NCBI GenBank assembly: GCA_963575745.1
Contig: CAUYUJ010022059.1
Coordinates: 996,243 to 1,060,242 of the forward strand
Direction of reading: 5' to 3'
DNA from: Prorocentrum cordatum
Lineage: Eukaryota; Sar; Dinophyceae; Prorocentrales; Prorocentraceae
DNA: 64,000 bases
Shown here: in pieces, positions 43,128 to 53,177 of the stretch
Position numbering within the stretch: the first letter of the stretch is position 1
Layout: every line of letters begins with the position of its first letter
Notes under the pieces: model-generated
Database searches by the model: none
Seen by the model: the letters and a program-made list of their open reading frames with translations, nothing else
Told to the model about the DNA's origin: nothing
Translations under genes and position numbers: made by a program

Positions 43128-45008
43128 TCACACATACTTTACCACTGCCCCCGTGGCTCTATTATCTGACTCGCCACAAAATGTCCACATCAGTCTGGGA
43201 TTCCCCTGGCGCCCGGAGCGGGCCACTACGTGCACGCGCATGTGGTGTTCGAAAATTGCATGGCCACCGTGCGCTTTCCAGTGCGCCAAGAATTTCAGCA
43301 TCGAAGTCTCGAAGAAGCGCTGCTGGACGTCAGACAACCGACGCGTGTTCTCCTTCAAGCAGTTATGGAATACATTCAGCTCTCTGACAGCATGTGGCAG
43401 GAGCACGTCCGTGCAATCAGTGAACAACGATGCGTTCTCCCTGATTACGGCTTCGCAAAAGGGGACAACATGTTTTGCCTCCGCCGCCTTCGCATGAAGA
43501 TGTGGCCAGTTGACATCGCCGAGCATCTTTAAAGTTAAGTTTGAATTCTGCTCTGGCTTCCTCGGGGGTGTGCTACCTTCTGCTGGATATACCATGGCTT
43601 GAGCCGCCGTCTCAGATGAACTATGTTGTGCGTTCGGCGTATTGCAACAGCGCTTGCACGGCTCAGCGCAAAGTTATGCTCGACCAAATGCATCAGCACT
43701 GCTCCTAAAGGAGCTGGCTGATGCCGAGGTCTCCACTATGTGCATGAGGTCCAGCGCCAGCATTTCAATATTAAAGCCCAGCGCTGTGAATATCAAGTCT
43801 ACATGCATCAACCCAACCTGGCTACAAGAATCAAAAAATAAATTCCGTTGGAAATACTCTCTCGTCTAAATCTGAAACCTTGTGTGTGTCGTGCGCCACG
43901 CCGGCCTGGATGCGACGGTGACCCTTCCGAAAGCCCAAGGGGGGGGAAGCCGTCCATAGGCCGTACCTCCGATTTCAGCATCGCGGCGCATGCATTGCAC
44001 AAGGCGCCTCAGCATGGGCTTGTGAGGAATCGTGACTTTTGTAACTGATGCCGCAACCATCGCATCATATGCGGCTGCGTCTTTACCAACCCATGTGCAT
44101 GAATGTATCGTCTGAGGGCATATGAAGAGCTGTTCCCTGGTAGCGGAACAGCAGAAGCACGGCGTGCGCTCGCGGTCCCAGCGGCGGAATCCGAGGGCAG
44201 TTTGGAATTGTAGGAGATCTGGTCTCATTTCTGACGCTGTCTCGAATCCTCGCCTCGCCGCTCGTATCTCGTTTTTGAATGGGGCGTTGTTGTGGTCCAG
44301 AGCTGGGAATACACCTAAAGCTAACGTGTTTAACGACCAACATATTACTCGCATGATACCTTCAATAGTACATGCGCCGCGGCAGCCGCATCGGCAACAA
44401 TCCGATGTTCGGACTGCTGCGTTCAAGCGCCTCTCATTGGATGCGCAACTGTTCCAATGCCATACGATGAAGGAATCCCGTTTCGTGAGTCGCACCCCGT
44501 CGCTGCAAAAACCGATCGGGAAGCTTTTATGTCCAAATCGACGGGTCACCTCATGATTGTCATAATGAATAGGCAGCTCGCCCCGTGGCACTGCAGTCAA
44601 ATCGAAATCACCCGGCTTGGATTCATAACCGCGGTGGAAGGTCTCATGTGGGAGAGAGAAAAAAGGAATTCTACGTGCATGCGTTTCTCCGCCGCCCCAT
44701 CCCAGAGAGGGATCTCAGCCGAAAACAGATTTTCTTTGCGGCGCACCGCGATGGCCCTTCTCAAGTGCTCCGTGTGATGATTCGAGTCAGGCCGAAGTGA
44801 TGTCTCTTACTCCCCTCGCTCCTGCTTGCATGCTGTGCCAAGCTATGGACCACGCCTCCTGAGATGTTATTTCGCCGGTCTTCCACCGTTTCAAAAGATA
44901 TGTCCGCAAACCATTCCCATCGTCATATCCCCCAGGCGGGGGCGATGCGTTCACGGCCGGTGCGGCCCCCTGAAAAATCAGCCCCATGGCAGCTGCCCTG
45001 TTAGCCAT
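43128..45008 (-). pseudogene. Dinoflagellate ORF2-type protein, family B (function unknown)
   Basis: In order: LKRWKTGEITSQEAWSIAWH (near 44890), KENLFSAEIPLWDGAAEKRM (near 44720), LPHETFHRGYESKPGDFDL (near 44640), LPIHYDNHEV, FPIGFCSDGVRLTKRDSF (near 44510), DCCRCGCRGACT (near 44390), VICWSLNTLALGVFPALDHN (near 44320), RTPCFCCSATREQ (near 44150), ALDLMHIV then DLGISQ (near 43740), and MRVHVVARSGRQGNPRLMWT (near 43220). I recall this family, including its C-rich CRCGCRG insert, from dinoflagellate proteomes without assigned function. Frameshifts occur at an A6 run near 44660 and inside the HIV-DLG motif (near 43735), with a stop near 44795. It shares landmark order with family A, so the two look like distant relatives. 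Confidence 0.6.
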
Positions 45009-45328
45009 GCTGGCGATCGGCGCCGCGCCAAACCCAGCAGAGTCAACCAGTATAGTAAGGGCGCGCGATAAGGATGCAAGGGCCTTGGACGCCCATGTCG
45101 AAGCTTTTCGAGCGGGGCGCGGCCAGCGAAAGTGGCCAAGAGGATGGGCCGAGGATCCGACGAGGATGCAAGGGCGCCCTTGAGAAGGTTGCCCGCCCTG
45201 GCTGCGCGGGTTGACTGTAGGCGAACGCAGACCGGAAGCTCGGCGGGCCTCGGTTGCCTCGTGCCAGTGTGTACGGACATCGATGGCAGCAGTGCTGCAT
45301 TCGTAAGTGGGGGACTTAACGTTACCAG
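45009..45328. other. No supported gene
   Basis: Mixed-composition DNA between the family B gene and a short direct repeat. Alternative frames are open on both strands but none is recognisable. Confidence 0.35.
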
Positions 45329-45428
45329 TGCAACGCGACGCAAATGCTTAAACAATGGCTTCAATGCAGTAGCAAATCAGCAGTGGCAAATGCAACGCCA
45401 CGCAAATGCTTAAGCAATGGCTTCAATG
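45329..45428. repeat. 38-bp direct repeat pair
   Basis: The 38-bp segment from 45329 (TGCAACGCGACGCAAATGCT...) recurs from 45391 with two mismatches. The 62-bp offset leaves a 24-bp spacer. Confidence 0.75.
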
Positions 45429-45952
45429 GTCAGGACAAACAAAGCAGCTGCCATTTGTTCACCGAGAGGCTCAAAGACACGGGCGCCGATGGGATCGCCA
45501 GTCAACAACCCCCTCAACTCTGCTTCCTCTCCCGAGGGCGAGAAGGTCCGAGAGGGGGTGAGGGCGGGGGCAGTGAGGAGGGCGCGACAGGGGATGCGGA
45601 TGAGGGCGCTGGGGGCAGGATACCGCCAATGATAACAAGCCTCGCATCGGTCTCCACATTTCTCTTGCACCTCCTGGCGCAATCGCCCCGAGCGAGTCCA
45701 GCGCCAAGCCGATGCTCGCACTCGAGAGGGGGCCGCGCGCTCAGGGCGCACGCGTAGTGGGCGGGGGGGGAGGGGGGGGCAAGTATAGGAGGGCGCGGGG
45801 CAAAGAAGAAGGCAAGAGGAGAGGGGTCGAGGGAGAGCATTGAAACCGAGAGGCTGAAGTGCGAGGGCACTCGGAAAGGGGGCGCGGAAGGGCGAGGGGA
45901 GGACTATAGACTATAGGCATGAAAGCGGACCCCAAGCAAGTCCAAGCCGCAC

Positions 45953-48525
45953 TTAAGCCTTCTTGATCTTTGTCTGGGCATTGCTGACGGTCTCCAGCAC
46001 GGGGCCCACCAAGGCCCAGACGCGCTTGGCCTGTCGGGGCCCCCTCCTTCTCCTCTTCCTCCTCCTCCTCCCCCTCCTCCCGCCTCCTCCTCCTCATTAT
46101 CCTCCTCCTTCTCCTCCTCCTCCTCCTGATCCGCGTCCTCCTCCTCCTCCTCCTTCGCTTCTCCTCGGGCCTCCAACAGCAGCGCGCGCTATCTCTCTGC
46201 GTGGGCCCCCTGCTATCTTGCTCATTGGATGCGCCATGCAGTCTCATTGCGGCGGCCCCGGCCGCAACCTCTTCGATCCCGCCCCACTCCGAGTCGGACA
46301 TCGAAGACCTGGGCAATGCACTCGCGCGCGCGATGCATTCATATGCCCAAACATGGCGAAGGTCATTAGCGTAGATAGGTGTTGCCTAGCTCGCGATGGG
46401 GGCATGGATACATGACGCTCGCGAGCTAACTGACCCGATGCACGCTGATGGCCTTCAAGTGCTTGGGCCTTCTCATGGCTATATACCAACCGTTCGATCT
46501 GACATGTATTTGTTGTTTGAAGTTCCCTGGGTGACATGTTCTGGATCACGCCGCGCAGCGTGCTCGAAGCATCCTCGAGGTCCTTCTTGCAGTTCGCGAG
46601 TTCCTCATCGAACGGCAGAGTCCGCGAGTGCTCTTTCGCCTCCCCCCACTCGGCGGCTGAGGCGGATGCCGCCCCTCCTCCCTACCTTCTTCATCACCCT
46701 TCTCCTGACTTTAATGCCCCTCCTTCTTTCCCCCCTCCTCTTCGCGTTGCCGCCCCTGCGCGTCTGTGACCTATCCCCCCCCCTCCTTTTCCCCCCTTCA
46801 TCTGGCCCCAGTGCTCGCGCTCCCAGGGCGACTGCTGCTCTCGCTGCCCGCCCCCGCCGAGAGGCCAGAGATAAGCGCAGAGAGGTTGCGCACCTCGCCG
46901 AACAGGCCGGAGATTTTCCCGCCGCCGATTTTGGTAGAACTGCTCGGCGCCGGGGGCGAAGTACCATGGGTCGAGAACTTTTTTCTCATTTCTGCCTGGC
47001 GTCTCCCGGGCCCCCCCTCGATCGAGCAGTTTCCCGCGCGCGATTCCAACCTTCGCAGTAACTGCTTAGGTTTGGAATCGTGCGCGGTTGGTTTCATTAT
47101 GTAGGGTGCTCCTTCGACGTCGCACTGCTCGACTCGTAGGTGGAGTCGGGCGAGTTCGAACGCGAGCGCTCGCGGCGGCCGCGGCCCTCGAGGAGCTCAA
47201 GAGGGGGGGGGGGGGGGGGGGGGGCGCGAGGAGGTGGGGGGGGGGGGGGGGGGGGGGGGCAGGAGGGAGTCAGAGCGCGAGGAGGGGGAGGTGCGGGGTA
47301 GGGGCGGGAGCTCACTGCCCCTCGTGAGCGATCCCCCCCCGAGAGCTCCTCATTCCACCTCCGCCTCCTCGATCCACCTCCTCCTCCTCCTCCTTGTCCT
47401 CCTCCTTATTATCCTCCTCTTCCTCCCTCCTGAGAGCCCCTCGCTTCTTGTCAGTCGCACTGGCCTCGCCGAGCGAGTCGAGGGCAGCGCGGGCCTCGCC
47501 GATCGGGATGTTGTCGCGCTTGACAACCGCAGCGATCCGCTGCAAATGGTTCTGGGGCGGGGGGGTGGGTGGGAAGTGCCGTGGGGCGTGCGCGCATGCA
47601 TGCGTCGGTGGATGGATGATTTTGCCCATCGACGCATGGTGCACGCATGCGTGCATGAGTACATGGCTGAAGTTGCGTTCGTCCAACGCTAGTCCTGCTC
47701 CTCCCGGTCCCAACTCTCATAGCGACGGTGCGTCTGCTCGCCAGTCTGGTCGTCCGTGGAAGTGCACCCCTTCATCTTTCTGCAGTATGCCATCGCGCTC
47801 TCCGCACGTGCGTGCGCTCGCTGACCACATTGACTGCCCCTGTTGGATTCAGTCCAGCCGAAGTCTTTGAGAAGGTCGTCGAACGTGCGCCAACGTTTCT
47901 CCATCCAATTGCGGGAGTTGTTCTCACGGGCTTCGGCTTTGAGGCTGTCGATGTTGTCGAAATGACCTCGGCAAGCCATGGTGCGAGATTCGCAAGGCGA
48001 AAGGGCATGGCCGCGAGATCGAGTGTGAATCCACAGATCGCATGCGTGTTTGTGCTCATCACATTTCCTTGCGTTCATGCCCCATCGCCTCGCGGATCTG
48101 CGCCTGATCGGGATTTCATTCCTATCGAGACCTAAGCGCTCTGAGACGGGGGCCATCGCGCTCCCAGATGAACTTCCATTTCATTTTCTGATCCCTGTTC
48201 AGCCCGTCGAACTCCTTTTTTCAGCTCTGGCGTTTTCTTCTTGATCTGGTTCCTCTTGGAACGCACGCAATGGAAACAGACGCACCCCTCCCTCCCCCCC
48301 ATCATGTTGCGTTGCGTTTGTGTTTGGGACCCCACAGTATATCCTGAGGCGCTGCGCCGCATTCTCGTGGTCACTGTTGGCCTTCCTTTTCAAACGTGCC
48401 ACTTCTTTGGCGCGATCGGGGCTCGTCCTCGTCTTGGCCTCGGCTGCCGCCTTCTTGGGTTCCTTCTCGGGGGCCATCGCCTCCGCGCCGGAGGAGCCCC
48501 CTCCCCGACCCTTCGCCAACGCCAC
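45953..48525 (-). pseudogene. ORF1-type protein upstream of family B gene, split
   Basis: Minus-strand coding-like blocks are separated by GC-rich low-complexity spacers that may be introns or decay: EAMAPEKEPKKAAAEAKTRT and AKEVARLKRKANSDHENAAQ (48480-48340), QKMKWKFIWERDGPRLRAL (near 48190), NWMEKRWRTFDDLLKDFGW (near 47890), IAAVVKRDNIPIGEARAAL (near 47510), ISGLFGEVRNLSALISGLSA (near 46900), EELANCKKDLEDASSTLRG (near 46590), and RVWALVGPVLETVSNAQTKI (near 45990) ending KKA and stop at 45953-45955. The block order (basic N-terminus, K-x-K/EF-x...R-x-L, W-x-T-x3-L-x3-FG, coiled helix, basic end) parallels the ORF1 at 41169-42600. A GT...AG spacer is possible at about 48200-48320. Confidence 0.45.
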
Positions 48526-49042
48526 TCGTATGTTTCGTCATCCTCCTTCCCTTCCCCCCCGTTCCGACCGCCCTCCTTTTCTCCTCCTGTCCTCCTCCGC
48601 GGCATTCCTCGGCCCGCCCATCGGGCGGGCCGTGGTGGGCACCCCGGAACAAACGACGCCTGGGAAGGACTCGTCAGGGCATGGCCCCTGCGATGCCTCG
48701 AAGGTGCACCGCGCTCTAATTTCTCCCCCATCCCGCGCGCATGCAGACCGAGGGGGCGCCAATGTCAACTGAAGGGTTATGCCTCCTGCAACGGCGGCAG
48801 GCGCTTCTTCCCGTTTGCCATGCAACGTCCAAAGCCGCTCGCATCCCCTGATGAACAACTGCATGGCATGTGATTGATGGGTACACCGTATACACACATT
48901 CATGATACATGCGGGCGCACGCGCGCGCACATGCACGTCCACGCGTGCATACATGCAACATGTATGCGCGCGGAGCATTCAAACGCATTTTTGCCAACGG
49001 CGATTGCGTCAATTCAACGGCGCAAAGAGCCCCCCAATCGCG
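48526..49042. other. No supported gene
   Basis: GC-rich, with CCT-rich and GCATG-rich stretches. No domain is recognised. Confidence 0.35.
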
Positions 49043-49135
49043 ACGCGCGCGCGCGCGCACGCACACACACACACACGCACACACACACACACACACACAC
49101 GCGCAAACACACACACACACAGACATACGCACCCA
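49043..49135. repeat. (CG)n/(CA)n dinucleotide microsatellite
   Basis: Alternating GC runs directly followed by CA runs of about 70 bp, all purine-pyrimidine alternating and so prone to form Z-DNA. Confidence 0.9.
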
Positions 49136-49514
49136 CCACACTGTTTTAACATTTTTCCAGATACAACGTCCAAATCTGGAGCTGTCAGCATGCCCTCTTC
49201 GCCTGCAGCGCCCATCGCTAGACCTCCAGGGGGCAGGGGGCGCGGGGGGGTCGCGGTGGGCGCGGTGGGCGGCGGGCGCGCGGGCAGGGGGGGGTGGGGG
49301 GAAACGCGTGGTGGACCGACTTCGAGGCGTGGCGCGCGGGCGGGCGGCGGCGGGAGCGCGGGGGCGGGGGCCGCGGCGGGGGAAGGGGGCGGGGGGGCGG
49401 CGCGGGGGAGGGGGGGGGGCGGGGTGCAGAAGGGGGTGGAGTGGAGGGCACGGAAGCGCGCGGCCATTCGCCGCGGCCGCCGCCCTCTCTGCCCTTTGGC
49501 GACGCGTCGCCAAC
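49136..49514. other. G-tract-rich DNA
   Basis: G-rich on the plus strand, with many GGGG runs and GGCGGGCG repeats, giving spurious Gly/Arg-rich frames. It could form G-quadruplexes. No gene is seen. Confidence 0.5.
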
Positions 49515-50520
49515 GAAACGTTAAACGACATTAAACGACATTAAACAACATTAAACAACATTAAACAACATTAAGCAACATTAAACAACACTAAACGACT
49601 TTAAACAACATCAAACGACATTAGACAATATTAAACGACATTAAACAGCATCAAACGACATTATACGTATTCGGCATCAAACAATATTCAGCGGCATCTA
49701 ACGACATTGAGCAACAGCATTCGGCATTAAACAATATCATTCGACATTAAACACCATCATTCGACATTAAACAACATTAAACAACATTAAACGACACCAA
49801 ACGACATTAAACGACAGTAAACGACATCAAACGACATTAAACGACATTGAACAACACCAAACGACATTATTCGACATTAAACAACACCAAACAACATTAA
49901 ACGACATCAAGCGACATTCAACGACATTATATGTATTCGACATGAAACAATAGTAAAGGACATCAAACGACATTAAACGACATCAAACGCCACTAACCAA
50001 CACCATTCTGCATTAAACAACATCCTTCGACATTAACCAACATGAAACAACATTAAACTGCATTCAACGACATCACACAACATTAAACGACAACAAACGA
50101 CATCAAACTACATTAAAACACATCAAACGACATCAAACGACATTAAAGCACATTCTGCGTATTCGACATCAAACAACATTAAACGACATGAAACAACATT
50201 AAACGACATCAAGCAACACTAAACAACCTCATGCGACATTAAACAACATCTTTTGATTTTAAACAACACTAAAACGACATGTAATGACATCAAACGACAT
50301 TAAACGACATCGGACGACATTAAACGACGTCACGACATTTAACAACATTAAACGACATCAAACAACATCGACCGACATTAATAGACATCAATCGGCATCA
50401 AACAACATTAAACGACACTACGGATAGACAACTTCAAACGACATTAAACGATCAAAACAAGATCATTCGACATCAAACAACACCAAACAACAGCAAACGA
50501 CATCAAACGACACCAAACCA
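49515..50520. repeat. AT-rich minisatellite of 10-bp units
   Basis: About 100 imperfect copies of ATTAAACGAC/ATTAAACAAC, including variants with TCAAAC and TTCGGC. The array contrasts sharply in composition with the GC-rich flanks. No open frame of note crosses it, which fits non-coding DNA. Confidence 0.9.
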
Positions 50521-51160
50521 CCTGAACCAGCGATAGCCTCACCTTTAAGGCACCGCCCCATGGCCCCGCATGCCCCCAGAGCTCCCCCCCCCCCCCCCCC
50601 CCGCCCACCCCCGCCCGCCCGCGCAGCCCCTCCCGCTCCTCGGCACCCACCCCAATGGGTCAGCCCCTTCCCCCCCAACCCCCCTTCCCCATCCACCGCC
50701 CCGAGACAAGGGGCAGTCGCCCCCTGCCTCTAGACGCCCTGCAGCGCGCAGCGCCACCAACCGTGCCCGCCACGCCACGCGCGCCCCCCCTATTCCTGCC
50801 CCCACCCCACGCATGCCCCATCCACGCCCCCCCCCCCCCCCCCCCCTCTCCACCGCGCCCCGCGCGCGCCCCCCCCCCCCCCCCCCGCCCCCCCCGCGAG
50901 GGCGGGGTTCGCCCTTCCACCCCGCCCCGCCGCACTCCCACCACGCCGCCCCGCCCCCCGCCCCAACCGCCACCGCGCCACCATAAGTCCTCCCACCGCG
51001 GCCCCACGCGCTATGCCCCCACATGGCCCATGCGCCAAGGATGGAATGTGAGTGGCACGGCCGCGGCAAAGTATGTCAGCCGCGCGTCGCGCCCAGCGCG
51101 CGTCGATCGCCTCGGCGCGGGAGGGGGGGGGGGGGGGGGGCTGCCCCTCGCTGTTGCCTC

Positions 51161-51193
<33 letters not shown>

Positions 51194-51229
51194 TTAACGT
51201 TGCTGCTGCTGGTGCTGCTCTGCTGCTCT
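50521..51229. other. C/G homopolymer-rich DNA and a CTG run
   Basis: C runs of 10-22 (50585, 50827, 50870), a G run (51122-51140) and an imperfect (CTG)n run (51160-51225). The long Pro- and Gly-rich frames over it are compositional. Confidence 0.6.
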
Positions 51230-51480
51230 AGCACGCGCGCAGGACGCACGCGCGCGCGCGCGTGCGCACGCTCACGCCCGCGCGCGCACCATTTTTGTGT
51301 CAGCGGCGCAGCGGGCATCCTCAGGCGCTTCAGCTCGAGGCGCAACTTGCCGCGCACGCACGCGCACGCGCGCGCGCGCACGCGCACCCTCACACGCACA
51401 GACACACACACACACACGCTGCACATGCACACGCGCATGCCTACACCTCGCGCGACCGCGCGCGCACGTGCATACCCAAC
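51230..51480. repeat. CG/CA dinucleotide-rich tract
   Basis: Several CGCGCG and CACACA runs, like 49043-49135, in alternating purine-pyrimidine order. Confidence 0.75.
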
Positions 51481-52430
51481 ATGTTGGTATGTATGCCATG
51501 CGCGTGCGCATGCACCGATGTGCGCGTTCATGCTATGTGGACATGCGTGTATAAACAGTTCGAGTAACATATCCGACACATTTTGCATGCCCGTGTGTAT
51601 ACCAATTCGCGTCCTCATCCTTGCGCAGCTGAATTAACGTGTATACACGTGCGCACGCACATGCCAAGGTGACACTCATCAGTGGCATGCGAACTTGCCA
51701 GATAAGAAACATCACTGTGCACACTCATCCCGATCATGCCCCCTTCGCCTGCGGCGCCACGCGTGTGCAAGTAAGATATCGCGACATCGACCACCTGACG
51801 TCCATGAGTAAGTCGGCCGCGGGGAGCCCCGCAGGATTCTGGAAGGAGATGGGCACGGCTCCATGGCTGGAGCTCATCCTCAAGCCTAGGGGCTCTTGCT
51901 TGGATGGGTCTCCTCTTACTCCTTCTCCTCTTCATCCTGCTTCTTCTCCTCCCTAGTCATCCCCCTTCTCCTCGCCCTCATCCCCCTGATCCCCCCATTC
52001 TTATTCTCCTCCTCATCCTCATAAATCCTCCTCCTATTTCTCATGCCCCCCCCCCCCCCCCCCCCTCCTCCTCGCCTCCTCCTCCTCCTCCTCCTTCTGA
52101 TGCTGACTCCCTCCTCCTCGAACTCGCCCTCATCGACCCTCGTCCTTCTTCTTCTCCTCCTCCTCCTCCTGCTCCTCCTCCTCCTCCTCCTCGTCCTCCT
52201 CCTCCGCCTCCTCATCGATCCTCGTCCTCATCCTTCTCGGGTCCTGTTCCTATATCCACCCCGATCCTACCCCTCCCCCTCCACTTCCTCCTGCTCAATC
52301 TCGCCCTGTTTGCTCCTCCTTGATCCCCCCCATCCTTTGATCACGCCGCTCGCCCCCCCCGAAGATCCTCGCCCCCCTCCTGCCCCTGGATGCTCGCCCT
52401 GTTCATCGACCTCGAGGCCTCTATATTCAC
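51481..52430. other. CCT/CTC-rich DNA without a gene
   Basis: From 51910 to 52330 the plus strand is a near-continuous CTC/CCT/ATCCTC low-complexity run with a C20 homopolymer near 52050. Before that there is no recognisable feature. Confidence 0.5.
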
Positions 52431-52852
52431 CGCCTGCCCCCGTGCCATTTGGATATCTGGCCCCAAGGGCCCGAACAACGCAAACCGCGTTTTCTGGGCC
52501 CAGGGCCCTCGGGCTCGGAAAACATAAGAGATGGATGGGGCGGCGATCGCGAACGTTGAACGTCAGCGGATTCAGGCGTGGAGGGGTGGAGGGGGCGCAG
52601 CGTTGCTCGGGCCCCTGCAGGCCCGAGGCGTACCGGATGGGAGAAGGGAGGCCGCCCTCGCCACGGCGCCGATCGATCGTGTTTTCGGGGCCCTTGGGCC
52701 AGACATAACTTGGGGGAGAGTGGGCGATCGCGCGCGCGCCGTTCGGAATCCCACGGGGTCGGGGGAACTATGGGGGGGGGGGGGGGGGGGGGGGTCGCCC
52801 AGAACGCGACTGAAGCAGAGATACCTTGAGGCAGCGCGCGACTGAAGCGGGC
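52431..52852. repeat. GGGCCC-rich degenerate minisatellite, part 1
   Basis: Recurring GGGCCC(T/A)(T/C)GGG, GATCG and CGAAC blocks (52465, 52498, 52610, 52690) with a G20 run near 52780. The same kind of block recurs at 53720-53900. Confidence 0.5.
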
Positions 52853-52918
52853 GGAGGAAGGGCGATCGTTTTTTGGGCGTCCGAAACCAGACGCCTCAAT
52901 AACGATCGCCCTTCCTCC
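52853..52918. other. 66-nt near-perfect hairpin
   Basis: The arms GGAGGAAGGGCGATCGTT (52853-52870) and AACGATCGCCCTTCCTCC (52901-52918) are perfect 18-bp inverted repeats. Inside is a second 6-bp pair, GGCGTC/GACGCC (52876-52881 and 52890-52895), around an 8-nt loop. The shape is that of a small foldback element or a hairpin RNA precursor. Confidence 0.7.
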
Positions 52919-53077
52919 ACCCCCCACGTGAAATGCTTCCCCTCTGCATGCCTTCCCTTTGCAGCGCAGCGCGCGCGCGCGATGTTGCTCTCCAGCTCGC
53001 GGCGCCCTGCTCGCCTGGGCTGCAGCGAGTTTCTGTTCTCTCTCGCTATCTTTCTTTTTTTTTTTTTTTGTTTTTTT

Positions 53078-53177
53078 NNNNNNNNNNNNNNNNNNNNNNN
53101 NNNNNNNNNNNNNNNNNNNNNNNNNNNNNNNNNNNNNNNNNNNNNNNNNNNNNNNNNNNNNNNNNNNNNNNNNNNNN
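53078..53177. other. Assembly gap of 100 N
   Basis: Exactly 100 N between a T-rich run and a C-rich run, a scaffold join at sequence that is hard to read. Confidence 0.95.
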
